Assembly: GCA_009746045.1 (NCBI GenBank)
Contig: RPFO01000080.1
Span: forward strand, 237,366 to 301,365
Direction: 5' to 3'
DNA length: 64,000 nt
Source: Mesostigma viride
Taxonomy: Eukaryota; Streptophyta; Mesostigmatophyceae; Mesostigmatales; Mesostigmataceae
Shown here: positions 10,721 to 20,862 of the stretch, one piece after another
Layout: every line of letters begins with the position of its first letter
How positions within the stretch are numbered: position 1 is the stretch's first letter
Program-made: the position numbers and the translations under genes
Notes under the pieces: generated by a model
The model's input: only the letters and a program-made list of their open reading frames with translations
Told to the model about the DNA's origin: nothing
The model's database searches: none

Positions 10721-11800
10721 TTGGGATCATGAGGCCTGCGCAAAATCTCACCTCGGAGGCCCGTGCTACTTCTAGTAAGATGCTTGCATTTTCAATGCGT
10801 CACCTATATGCAGGCATAGAGGGTGGTACATGGCGCTAGACTCATCAGGGATAGGAGCCATGCCCTCAGCAATTACTCACCTCCTGGCCCTTGCTGTTGC
10901 GGTCTCGGATGAAGATGATGGTCTACACGCCGCCGCATGCAAACAAGGAATGAGAGACAAAGCCGTGCGAGGCCAATATGGGCACAGTGAGAGAAACAAG
11001 TCGACGCGAACCTACATCACGAGTGTCAGCGAAGGGGACCCATGGGAGAAGTCTCCCTCCCATGGTATCATTCACGGACACACGCAGCGGCCATGGGAAC
11101 AGCCAAAACAGCAGGTTCACACACGCAAGGGCAACGACCTGCAGTGCCTGACCAGCATGTCGGTCAGTTGTGATTGGCAAGGCAGAGCCACACACACCAG
11201 GTACACGCTGCATGGGCAGGGAAGACGCTCTTACATGAGAAAAAGCGAGGAAACGTGCGCGAGAAGGATATTAAGAGCGATCCGCGCTAGAAGGATGCTA
11301 CAATAGCATCATATATTCAAGAATTAGCAAAGAAAGATGTAGAAAAGAGACAAAAGAAAGAAATACGAGAGAAAGCAAAGACAGGGAGCTGCCAAACCGG
11401 GCAGACAAAAGGTTACGAGCGGCAAGAGTTGTGAACGCTGCACTTGATTGCTTTCTCTGACTTGTCAACTGCGAAGAGTGACTGACTTACCTCTCTGGAA
11501 ATGGTATGCTCAGCATCCCATGGTAATGAAATGGTGAGCTATGCTGTCAGACATGCCTATATAACATAGCTACCCTAGGGTCCTAATACAAAACTAGAAA
11601 TCAAACCATACCGTGAGTTTCCCGGCTCGCACGGCCTCCTCCCTTTGTGCCAACGCCTGCAAACACAACGGGCCGTGGAGGAGGTGGAAAGGTGGGCAAG
11701 TGTGGAGGAGTTTGGGGGGGACCGGGTTGAGCAGCGGTGGGGGAAAGATGTGCCGGTCATGATGTTGTCAACTACAGCTGTTGTATCGTGATTCACCTTC
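10721..11800. other. Non-coding spacer of the 9.4-kb element
   Basis: Only short overlapping ORFs without recognisable content are present. I see no gene here. Confidence 0.4.
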
Positions 11801-11805
11801 AATAA

Positions 11806-12110
11806 GTCTACTGTTCTACATCCGGTGGTGGATGGACACAAGCAATAAAGGCCCCGCCCACAACTCAGATTTCTTTAGAAAATCTACTGATCTACATTCC
11901 ATGGCGCCTTCACAGAAGCAGGAAACTCCGCCCACCGGTCAAATGTGACGCCCAACAAAGCCCCAACTTATTTCTTCAAGAAGTATACTGTTTTACATCC
12001 GGTAGTGCTTGGACAGAAGCAATATGTAAAGCCCGCCCACGAATCGGATTTCTTTACGAAAAACCTGTTTTACATTCGATGGGGTCTTGACAGATTCAAG
12101 CAGCAATACT
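11806..12110. repeat. Four diverged tandem units of about 80-90 bp
   Basis: Four successive blocks each carry a TCTACTGTTCTACATCCGGTG-like start, cut short here, and where complete a CCCGCCCAC box and GATTTCTTTA. They start at about 11806, 11880, 11980 and 12063. The units are clearly related but differ at many bases. Confidence 0.6.
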
Positions 12111-12189
12111 CGTTTCTACCTGCGTGCGACTGCAGCGGCCGAGTGCTGCAACTTGCCTTCACGTCCCAGTCTTCACGTGACAGTCCTGG

Positions 12190-13290
12190 TCTTCACGTCT
12201 TCACGTCTTCACGTCTTCACGTCTTCACGTCTTCACGTCTTCACGTCTTCACGTCTTCACGACTTCACCTGAACTTGCGGCGTATCGTATCTTTGATACC
12301 TTGCATGCACGTCTTCACGTCTTCACGTCTTCACCGCGTCTTCACCTGTCTTCACCACGTCTTCACGGCTTCACGTCTTCACGTCTTCACGGCTTCACCT
12401 GAACACCTGAACTTCACCTGAACTTGCCGTATCGTGTCTTCACGTCTTCACGTCTTCACGTCTTCACGTCTTCACGTCTTCACCGCGTCTTCACCTGTCT
12501 TCACCACGTCTTCACGGCTTCACGGCTTCACGGCTTCACGGCTTCACCTGAACACCTGAACTTCACCTGAACTTGCCGTATCGTGTCTTCACGTCTTCAC
12601 GTCTTCACGTCTTCACGTCTTCACGTCTTCACCGCGTCTTCACCTGTCTTCACCACGTCTTCACGTCTTCGCGTCTTCACGTCTTCACGGCTTCACCTGA
12701 ACACCTGAACTTCACCTGAACTTGCCGTATCGTGTCTTCACGTCTTCACGTCTTCACGTCTTCACGTCTTCACGTCTTCACCGCGTCTTCACCTGTCTTC
12801 ACCACGTCTTCACGGCTTCACGTCTTCACGTCTTCACGGCTTCACCTGAACACCTGAACTTCACCTGAACTTGCCGTATCGTGTCTTCACGTCTTCACGT
12901 CTTCACGTCTTCACGTCTTCACGTCTTCACCGCGTCTTCACCTGTCTTCACCACGTCTTCACGTCTTCGCGTCTTCACGTCTTCACGGCTTCACCTGAAC
13001 ACCTGAACTTCACCTGAACTTGCCGTATCGTGTCTTCACGTCTTCACGTCTTCACGTCTTCACGTCTTCACGTCTTCACCGCGTCTTCACCTGTCTTCAC
13101 CACGTCTTCACGGCTTCACGTCTTCACGTCTTCACGGCTTCACCTGAACACCTGAACTTCACCTGAACTTGCCGTATCGTGTCTTCACGTCTTCACGTCT
13201 TCACGTCTTCACGTCTTCACGTCTTCACCGCGTCTTCACCTGTCTTCACCACGTCTTCACGGCTTCACCTGAACACCTGAACTTTGCGTA
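12190..13290. repeat. TCTTCACG satellite with 149-bp higher-order period
   Basis: A 9-bp unit (GTCTTCAC plus one base) is organised in higher-order repeats. The marker GCCGTATCGTG recurs at 12426, 12575, 12724, 12873, 13022 and 13171, exactly 149 bp apart each time. Within each unit, blocks of CGTCTTCAC, CGGCTTCAC and CACCTGAACTT come in the same order. Confidence 0.9.
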
Positions 13291-13519
13291 TCGTATCTTT
13301 TGCATCATTTGCATGCCTTGGAGCTGCACGTCTTCAAGGAGTGTCACCCAGTTCCCGCTTGATTCAAATGCACTTCGCGCTTGAATTCGTGACTTCGCCC
13401 CGCTCAAGGTGGAAAGAATGATGGGCACTAGCCACGGGAACTATGCCCGATGCTGATAGCCGAAGCGATGACATGGACGAATTGATTGATTTGTGTTATG
13501 CCGGGGACGATTGTAGAAA

Positions 13520-13790
13520 ATGGGTGCTAGGAAAGAAATCTGGTGCCATGAAAGTAGATTTTTTGGCCGGTGCAAACCACCAATGCGCCGGCCGATGTGG
13601 CAAGGTCCTGCACGGCAGCCAGAGCGCACCCAGCCAGAGCGTACCCAGCCGCTGCCGCCGCCGACCCCCGTACTGGTGGGCGTGGAACAGACGATGAGAG
13701 AGATGCAACGAGCTATGGAGAACCAAAGCAAGAAGGTTGAAGAGCTTGGTTTGCAGCTGCGTCAAGAGGTGCAGAAACAAGTGGTCCAGC

Positions 13791-13829
<39 letters not shown>

Positions 13830-13866
13830 TGCAGCAGCAACTGCAGCAGCAACTGCAGCAACAACT

Positions 13867-13941
<75 letters not shown>

Positions 13942-14077
13942 CTTCAGTTCCCGCAGGCAGCGTCGGCAATGTCGCAGTTTCCACAGGCATTGTCGGCACT
14001 GCAGCAGTTTTCGCAGGGACCGTCGGCAGCAGAGCAGTTCCCGCAGGGATCATCGGTGGTGCAGCAGTTCTTTGTGA
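13520..14077 (+). CDS. Gln-rich coiled-coil hypothetical protein
   Basis: A 185-codon ORF from ATG at 13520. Residues about 55-95 (MREMQRAMENQSKKVEELG then LQLRQEVQKQVVQLE) form a convincing coiled coil. It runs into a long poly-Gln tract, encoded by (CAG)n at about 13794-13938 with CTG interruptions, then an Arg/Ser-rich tail. The non-repetitive coiled coil suggests real coding sequence; the tail may be frame-shifted or spliced away. An exon-like piece further right (about 15660-15740, after CACATGCAG) could belong to it. No known function. It lies in the right arm of the 9.4-kb element and points outward. Confidence 0.45.
13794..13938 (+). repeat. (CAG)n microsatellite
   Basis: About 48 CAG or CAR triplets with a few CTG and CAA interruptions, coding for Gln in the 13520 frame. 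Confidence 0.9.
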
Positions 14078-14149
14078 GTCATTCGTGTAGTGTTGAGTGG
14101 GTGGGGTGGGGGTGTGTGTGGGGGGGGGGTGTAGGGGGGATTTGACTGT

Positions 14150-15560
14150 GTGACTGCGTGGCTGCTTGGCTGGAAAGGAGGGTGCGTGGCTGTGTGGCTG
14201 CGTGGCTGCGCTGCTGCGTGGCTGCGTGGCTGCTTGGCTGGAAAGGAGGGTGCGTGGCTGTGTGGCTGCGTGGCTGCGCTGCTGCGTGGCTGCGTGGCTG
14301 CGCTGCTGCGTGGCTGCGTGGCTGCGTGGCTGCGTGGCTGCGTGGCTGCGTGGCTGCGTGGCTGCGTGGCTGCGTGGCTGCGTGGCTGCGTGGCTGCTTG
14401 GCTGGAAAGGAGGGTGCGTGGCTGTGTGGCTGCGTGGCTGCGCTGCTGCGTGGCTGCGTGGCTGCGTGGCTGCTTGGCTGGAAAGGAGGGTGCGTGGCTG
14501 TGTGGCTGCGTGGCTGCGCTGCTGCGTGGCTGCGTGGCTGCGTGGCTGCGTGGCTGCGTGGCTGCGTGGCTGGAAAGGAGGGTGCGTGGCTGTGTGGCTG
14601 CGTGGCTGCGCTGCTGCGTGGCTGCGTGGCTGCATGGCTGCGTGGCTGCGTGGCTGCGTGGCTGCGTGGCTGCGTGGCTGCGTGGCTGCGTGGCTGTGTG
14701 GCTGCGTGGCTGCGCTGCTGCGTGGCTGCGTGGCTGCGTGGCTGCGTGGCTGCGTGGCTGCTTGGCTGGAAAGGAGGGTGCGTGGCTGTGTGGCTGCGTG
14801 GCTGCGCTGCTGCGTGGCTGCGTGGCTGCGTGGCTGCGTGGCTGCGTGGCTGCGTGGCTGCGTGGCTGCGTGGCTGGAAAGGAGGGTGCGTGGCTGTGTG
14901 GCTGCGTGGCTGCGCTGCTGCGTGGCTGCGCTGCTGCGTGGCTGCGTGGCTGCGTGGCTGCGTGGCTGCGCTGCTGCGTGGCTGCGTGGCTGCGTGGCTG
15001 TGTGGCTGCGTGGCTGCGCTGCTGCGTGGCTGCGTGGCTGCGTGGCTGTGTGGCTGCGTGGCTGCGTGGCTGCTTGGCTGGAAAGGAGGGTGCGTGGCTG
15101 TGTGGCTGCGTGGCTGCGCTGCTGCGTGGCTGCGTGGCTGCGTGGCTGGAAAGGAGGGTGCGTGGCTGTGTGGCTGCGTGGCTGCGCTGCTGCGTGGCTG
15201 CGTGGCTGCGTGGCTGCTTGGCTGGAAAGGAGGGTGCGTGGCTGTGTGGCTGCGTAGCTGCGCTGCTGCGTGGCTGCGTGGCTGCGTGGCTGCGTGGCTG
15301 CGTGGCTGCGTGGCTGCGTGGCTGCGTGGCTGCGTGGCTGCGTGGCTGCGTGGCTGCGTGGCTGCGTGGCTGCGTGGCTGCGTGGCTGGAAAGGAGGGTG
15401 CGTGGCTGTGTGGCTGCGTGGCTGCGCTGCTGCGTGGCTGCGTGGCTGCGTGGCTGCGTGGCTGGCTGGGGGGGGGGGGGGTGCCGGGTGCGTGGATGCG
15501 TGGATGTGTGGCTGGGTGGGTGCGTCACTGCGTGGCTGGCTGGCTCTGTGGCTGCGTGGG
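14150..15560. repeat. GTGGCTGC octamer satellite
   Basis: An 8-bp unit repeated for 1.4 kb with the variant blocks CTTGGCTGGAAAGGAGGG and GCTGCGCTGCTGCG recurring in a mosaic, irregularly spaced order. Because 8 is not a multiple of 3, each frame cycles through the same peptides, which produces long open frames on both strands. I reject these as genes. Confidence 0.9.
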
Positions 15561-16271
15561 CGGCTGGATGGCCGGGTCAGCGTGGCTGCGTGTTCAATGG
15601 GATGCTAATATGTTGTTGCCTTTGGATGCCACAGTTCATGGATTCTTTTGTTCACATGCAGGTGCTGCCGTCTTCCCCATCGACGTCGTCAAGACCGATG
15701 TCGCCAAGAAGGATGATGCAATCACTCTCGGCCATGTTTAACTCATGTGGGCCTTCATGGCCATACGGGAAATATTATTGAATCAGTTCTTTGACACTGA
15801 GTTGGCACTACGCAACACCTTTGATGCACATGAGTGCAGGGCGCATGTGTTGAAACCATGCAACCGTGGCGATCCCTCAAAAAGTTTGGTTATGTAATAA
15901 GTGACACAATTATTCCGGACGTATGATGGCCCAGCGTCCTGTAAGGTTGAGTTGTCTTGGAGGAGGAGCGTGATGACCGCGGAAGCCGCGTGGGTGTCTG
16001 TAGTGCTATATCTTGAAGATGTACGGTCTTGGAAGAGTTATGGTCTTGGAATCATATAATAATGAGCTTGGAATAAAGTTGCGGGCAGCCTTCAATTGGC
16101 ATATGTTGTCTCATTGATGTTGTCTCATTGCGTTAATGGGTCAATTGTCTTAGTTTATATAATGTATATCTTGGGAAACTCATTGCTTCAATAAAATGCA
16201 TGCTAGGCGCAATCAACCCCCACAAACACATCTGAAAACTGCACACTGCATCAAATGTATCCTAGACAAAA
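15561..16271. other. Right arm of the 9.4-kb element
   Basis: No supported ORF apart from a possible short exon at about 15660-15740. The segment becomes AT-rich towards the right TIR. Confidence 0.4.
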
Positions 16272-16299
16272 AAATGTATCCTAATCCGGTAAAACCACC
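16272..16299 (-). repeat. Right TIR of the 9.4-kb element
   Basis: Exact reverse complement of 6869-6896, ending GGTAAAACCACC. A second AAATGTATCCTA copy lies just inside at about 16255-16266. GTTGTCTC motifs occur a little further in at both ends (about 7006, 7070, 16104, 16118). Confidence 0.85.
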
Positions 16300-16304
16300 C
16301 CCTG

Positions 16305-17563
16305 TTCAGCAACCCCACGTAGAGACATAGCAAAATTCTCCATGTGTCGTGTAGCATCCCTGGCGTGTACAGCTCCTCTCCTGGCAGACTCCCCGTGCAT
16401 ACAGCTCCTCTCCTGGCATACTCATTCAGGACAGGCCTGACATGGGGCACTGATACCTCATCCACAACCTTCCTCTTCAGCACAAATCTCAAAGCAAGCT
16501 TCCTTGATGCTGGGGGACGTCTGTCTGTTGGTGCAGCACACTCAAACTGCAACCACTCCTCCAATGCCTTGGAGAAGGCGAGCTTCCAAGCCTCAAACAA
16601 AGTAGGCGAGCTCATCTCTTGGACCAGCTGGTCATATGTCAAAGGAGAGTGTGCAGCAAGGCTCCTGTGAGTTATGCCAATACTGCTGGGGTGCAACACC
16701 GCTGGAATCACCAAACTGGCTGCTGGGGGCACCTCCCCTTCATCCCATTTTACACCCTTGACCGGCTTGACCCTGCACCTGATTGGAAATGTTGTCCTGA
16801 AATTTTCTAGGGGAATCATCCCCCAGCCATCTCTTTTCAGAGCTGTAGCTCTGATAGAAATCCCAGGATTGCCCAGAAAATTCTGACCCAAAATCACAGG
16901 GCCATCATAGTCCTCTAGGACAAGGAAGGTCACATCCACACCCATGACAGGGGCAGTAACCTCTCCCAACACCCTTAGATGCGTCCTACCACTGAAATCA
17001 GACACCCAGGGGCAACTTGGTTCTCCGACCAGCAGTTCTCCTGTATGCTGAGGTCCCATGACAGAAACCTGTGCATTGGTATCTATCTCCATGGCAGCTA
17101 CCTCAGGTTCATCCAACTGGACAAGCTTGGACACCTTAGGCTCCTTCTTGGCTCTTTGCAAAGCCTGTACAATATCTGATAGACGCACACCCCTAGGCCT
17201 GGTGTCGGGCCGTTCCGGAGGTGCAGCCTGTCCGCCTGCTTGCCCAACCACCGTATGTGAAGGTACCCCAGGGGCCGGGCCAGGGTCACCCTGAGGGCTC
17301 GATACAGCTGTAGCACCCTGATCAGGAAGTTCCACGTCACCCCCGCCTTGTACACCAGCGGGCACCTGGAAGAGGTCTCCTTGATTACCTCCCCGGGGAC
17401 GGATCTTTGACCAGGACAGACGGTGCACTGCTTGGGAGCCATCAATGGCCACCCAGCACTTATGGCCAGCGGCTTCTACTCGGGTCACCACCCCATCATG
17501 CCAGCTGCCACGTTTCCCTGGAAAGCTTGGTTCCTTCCATGCACACAACAACCTGTTGTCCAA
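16305..17563 (-). CDS. Copia-1 integrase C-terminus, retropepsin-like domain and start of RT
   Basis: The frame opens with the end of integrase (WKEPSFPGKRGSWHDGVVTRV ends a basic block, then HRLSWSKIRPR). After a Pro/Gly-rich linker comes a retropepsin-like domain: MEIDTNAQVSVM (about 17057-17095) holds the catalytic Asp in D-T-N instead of D-T/S-G, and VILGQNFLG (about 16876-16900) is the second conserved block. RT begins with FVLKRK and VPHVRPVLNEY near 16410-16490 and breaks at the 9.4-kb insertion after LLNRG. Copia-2 and copy A have the same order. If active, the protease would process the polyprotein from inside pol rather than from upstream of integrase (inference). Confidence 0.8.
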
Positions 17564-18650
17564 CGTTAGGTTCTAGGACACTCCAGCCCTTGTCTTTCTG
17601 CCTCAGCTTGAGGAACTTGGCCTCTAGCTTCTCCTTCCATGCCTGCTCAGCATCAGCTGGCAGCATCCTGGTATGCAGCATAAGAGGATTGATGGCAATG
17701 TCACCAAAGAACATGGGAGTCCTGAGGTTCAGCCTATCCTCCACAGAACGTAGCCATGCAGATGTCACAATGGCAGATGACGTCCTTGGAATCCTCTCCA
17801 CCAGCAGCACAGTCTTGATCTCTTGGATGGCTCTCTCCACCACCCCTTGCTGGCCGTGGCTCTCCCTGGGTGTAATCAGCAACTCTGGAAACTCTGGCAG
17901 GTTCTCACAGCACTCAAACTGAATGTCACACTGCAACAACTCCAACCCAGGGTATCTGCTCCTTGTCAACTTCAGAGCAGCAATCAATGTAGGCTTCTCC
18001 ATGTCAGGCAGGATCTCTAGGGTCTTGTACTTGGTATATCTGTCCACTGCCACCAGCAGCTTCAAACCCCTGATTCTCTGAATATCTACCTGTACATGGC
18101 CTGGCTGCAAAATAGGAGTCCTGGCATGAGACTGCTTGGGCTTTCTAGCAACTAGCCTGCACTTGCAAGCTTGAGCAACCTGTTGGCAGATGGAGTACAA
18201 CTCACTTCCTCCCAGCCGTCTAGCAACTTGCAAAGACTGAGCTGCATGGCCAAACATGGTATGCAACCTTGAGGCAATGTCATACAAGAGAGAAAATCTT
18301 TTATTGTCATTATTAGCACTCAAGGTATGTACAGATCCCTTATGTACAGGAGGCACCAGGGTCGTGCCTGTCAGACTGTCTCCAGCCCTATCCTCATCCT
18401 GACCATCCTGTGCCAGTCCTGCACGGTCAGAATGCTTCTGAGATCCACCTGGGTCCACATCACCAGGTCCTACCTCAGGCTCAGCACCGCCATGGCGGGC
18501 ACGTTGGCGAGTAACCACTGCAGCTATAGCTGGCATACTCTCTGTGATAACCAAGCTTGCCCCATCGTGTCCAATAGGCTCTGTCACTAGAGCATGGGGC
18601 TGCCCCTCACTGCCGTCACTAGCAGCTACATTACACACCCCTGGGGGCAC
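17496..18650 (-). CDS. Copia-1 integrase
   Basis: An N-terminal spacer with no protease motif leads to the pre-integrase zinc motif (LHTMFGHAAQS, later CQQVAQACKC). The catalytic core follows: QVDIQRIRG with VAVDRYTKYK (first Asp, about 18066-18098), LLQCDIQFEC (second Asp) and ESHGQQGVVERAIQEIK (Glu, about 17813-17863). Spacing and order fit the D,D-35-E integrases of LTR retroelements. The end overlaps by a frameshift with the next frame (17563), which carries the C-terminal domain. The enzyme joins element DNA ends to the genome (family knowledge). Confidence 0.8.
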   Translation of the reverse strand: MPPGVCNVAASDGSEGQPHALVTEPIGHDGASLVITESMPAIAAVVTRQRARHGGAEPEVGPGDVDPGGSQKHSDRAGLAQDGQDEDRAGDSLTGTTLVPPVHKGSVHTLSANNDNKRFSLLYDIASRLHTMFGHAAQSLQVARRLGGSELYSICQQVAQACKCRLVARKPKQSHARTPILQPGHVQVDIQRIRGLKLLVAVDRYTKYKTLEILPDMEKPTLIAALKLTRSRYPGLELLQCDIQFECCENLPEFPELLITPRESHGQQGVVERAIQEIKTVLLVERIPRTSSAIVTSAWLRSVEDRLNLRTPMFFGDIAINPLMLHTRMLPADAEQAWKEKLEAKFLKLRQKDKGWSVLEPNVGQQVVVCMEGTKLSRETWQLA

Positions 18651-18990
18651 CCTCCAGGGTTCAGGGATGTGTGCAGGCTCAAGTCAATGATCAGCAGCCT
18701 TGCCCTTGCCCTTATCCTGGGATGGACCAGCCTTGTCCTTGTGCCACCCTGAGCTGGCTTGCTCTGACCTTCCTGCCTCAGGTACGAGGGACACTCATTC
18801 CTGAAGTGACCCTTCCCTTGGCAGAAATAACATTCCACCTGACAGTGATGTCCCGTGAGGTCCCACTGCTGGGCCCAGCCTTGGGAGGACCACCCACCCT
18901 CTTGAAGTCAAACTGGGACTGTGGATGTCCCGACTTCGGCGGGGTCGCCCGTCCAGCCCTTCTGTCACGCCCCCTCCTGGACCTTCCTCG
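18626..18990 (-). CDS. Copia-1 gag C-terminal part with zinc knuckle
   Basis: This is the 3' end of copia-1 gag after the copia-2 insertion. At the junction the frame continues GRSRRGRDRRAGRAT directly from SSRGRG at 27439 once one CCTCG copy is removed. The zinc knuckle CYFCQGKGHFRNEC (C-x2-C-x4-H-x4-C) lies at about 18790-18832 in a neighbouring frame, so one base slip occurs between. The Arg/Gly-rich stretch and knuckle suggest RNA binding. Confidence 0.75.
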
Positions 18991-19638
18991 AGTTAGCATT
19001 TTGGGCAACCAATATGCTAAGTGGACGCAGTTTGGAAAGACCTTTCCAACGCCGTGCTGACCGCCTGAAACAGACAAGGGACGAGAAAGATATGAGGTCC
19101 CGAAGTCCTAGCCGTCCGTGGCCGACTAAGGTACAGTCCTCTGGTATAGTGGACAGGACACGTGGCAGGCCGTGCCTGCACAGGCTTAGCCTGACTATCA
19201 CGTGACTGTGGTCCACGTAGACCAGAGGAGCAGCAGCCTGTGACTGGTGGACTACAGGAACTGGCACAGGTCTGCAAGGATACTAGGCCTTGCAGGCTTG
19301 TGACAGGTCCTGTACTTCCTAGGTTGCAGAGTCTAGGCAAATCCAGTTCGTCCTGGCTTTGCACTGATGCCAGTGGACGTTGAGGATTTGCTTGCCTGCC
19401 TGCACGTGCCTCGTCACGCCGATGGGAACGAGGAACAACGCAAAGGATATAGCTTGGTCATGGGGGATGACCAGCTATCTTGGCAAGCACGAACCGAGGC
19501 TCCCACATTGGACGTGGAACCGCTCACCGTGGTCGTGGCTTGGTGCACGGGTTAAAAGGTTGCTGCCTTGCAACTTTGGCTCATCCCGTTGTGTGGCGTG
19601 AGAGACCAGGAACTCACAGTTCTGGCTGCTCGCTAACT
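18991..19638 (+). repeat. 5' LTR of copia-2
   Basis: 648 bp, AGTTAGC...GCTAACT, with a terminal hairpin (TTAGCAT / ATGCTAA) at 18993-19020. It contains the block CTTTCCAACGCCGTG and a later GAGAAAGATATGAGG that are also found in the LTRs of copia-1 and at 3769. TG...CA ends are absent. Confidence 0.92.
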
Positions 19639-19669
19639 CGTACTATTGCATTTCTGTTTGCAAGGTTTC

Positions 19670-20520
19670 ATGTCGGCCGAGGCTCGGGTTACGATACCTG
19701 AGTCATCTCCCAGGCGCGAAGCAGCTCCAGAGTTGCCGGCGCGCGAAGACGCATTCTACCCCTATAATCACCCGTCCAACGCTTCTACATTTGTGCAAGC
19801 GGCCCACGTTGCGAGGGGCCTTGCGGAAGGAGGTTGGGTCGCTGTGTTCGGTAACGCAGCAGGGCCGTCGGCAAACGACCCTGTGGTGATGAGGATAGGG
19901 CGACGACGTCGCCAGGGGAAACAGGACGGGTCTGCACGGAGCGCCTCGTCGCCATTCGCGACGAAATTGCTTCGTTGATCTACAGTTTAGAAGTTGCGTA
20001 CCAGGGCGGGCACGTAACCATCCAGGCGCTGGACTTAGCGCGTGAAACGCTGGGCCAACTGGTGGCCATCTGTTTAGGTGGAACCAGATTGTATAATCAC
20101 TGGGTGGCGACAAGCTCGCTGGGGGAGGGGACCGACGCGTCACATATCATACGGGACGCGCAGACGCGCGAGGCCGATAGCCCGTGGGATTCGGCCGAGG
20201 TGGTGGCTCAAACGTGTGAGCACCTGGTCAACATTCTGATCCAAGAGGCGCGTGGTCACGCCGATCACTGGGTGATCACTACGCGGCCGCCGGGATTTGG
20301 TCGACCTTGGACACTCCGAGGTTGCAGAGCAGGCCAGGGGCGACTGGGCCGACGGTGACAGTCATCACCGGTCGAGACGTCCGACGAGGAGTTCCACGAT
20401 CAGTTCGTGGACCGCCAACGGGAATCATAGCCCGCTCGTCACAACAGATTGACGAGGGTGACGGCACAAACGAGGGATACTCGGCCGGCGCAGGGCAGAG
20501 TTAAACATCCCTTTGAGCCG
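19670..20520 (+). CDS. Copia-2 leader ORF (pre-gag), frameshifted
   Basis: It starts at ATG 19670, 32 bp after the LTR (MSAEARVTIPESSPR). It shifts frame near 19915 into TERLVAIRDEIASLIYSLEVA, a helical stretch, then LARETLGQLVAICLGG and further helices, ending near 20358 or continuing by another slip to about 20520. No known domain. Copia-1 has a leader ORF of similar size at the same place (32677-33600), with a helical N-terminal half and an Arg-rich middle. Ty1/copia elements do not usually have an ORF here. Confidence 0.5.
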
Positions 20521-20862
20521 GAACACGATTTTGGGGAGATTGGTCGGGGCTCGCGGAACGACCGGCGAGGTGGTGGTAGTCGGTGGGTCAGAAATCTTCA
20601 GTGGTATCGCCGTGGCAGTGCGCCTAGACTGCCGGTAGAGCAGACAGCAGCCGGGAGGCCGGTGAGCCGTGTGCTAGGTCCTTACAACGCGGAGGAGGTC
20701 CGCTCAGTTCCACGCGTGGGGACACCGGTGGCACGCACAGCGCAGGAGCGTGAGGAGGAGGCCATAGCTGAGAGCAGCCAGCGGCTTCTTCCGGCAGCAC
20801 CAGCGCTTGAGCCTGTTTTCCTTGTCTATCGCCTGTTTTGTTTTGCCATCCCACTGTATATA

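Larger units (their letters stand above)
6869..16299. mobile_element. 9.4-kb TIR element inserted in copia-1 RT (GGTGGT ends)
   Basis: Perfect 28-bp TIRs lie at 6869-6896 and 16272-16299, starting GGTGGTTTTACC. They are flanked by CCCTG at 6864-6868 and 16300-16304; the duplication can also be read as 6-bp CCCCTG because one C is shared with the TIR. Removing the element plus one duplication joins LLNRG (upstream) to GAAMSS (downstream), in frame with the RT and equivalent to the continuous copia-2 protein. A second inverted copy of TTAGGATACATTTG lies just inside the left TIR. The interior has a minus-strand coding region on the left, a Gln-rich plus-strand ORF on the right and several satellites. 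No transposase was recognised. Confidence 0.85.

Noticed and set aside
9700-10775. Ala/Arg/Pro-rich and Gly/Arg-rich ORFs on both strands
   Set aside because: Extreme GC-rich tandem repeat leaves all six frames open. Only the minus-strand sequence below 9720 looks like real protein.
12190-13290. Telomeric or subtelomeric repeat
   Set aside because: The 9-bp TCTTCACG unit is not a known telomere motif, and the array lies inside a TIR-bounded transposon.
14050-15781. Long open frames repeating AAWLRGCV and HAATQPRS on both strands
   Set aside because: Produced by the 8-bp GTGGCTGC repeat, which cycles through the same peptides in every frame.
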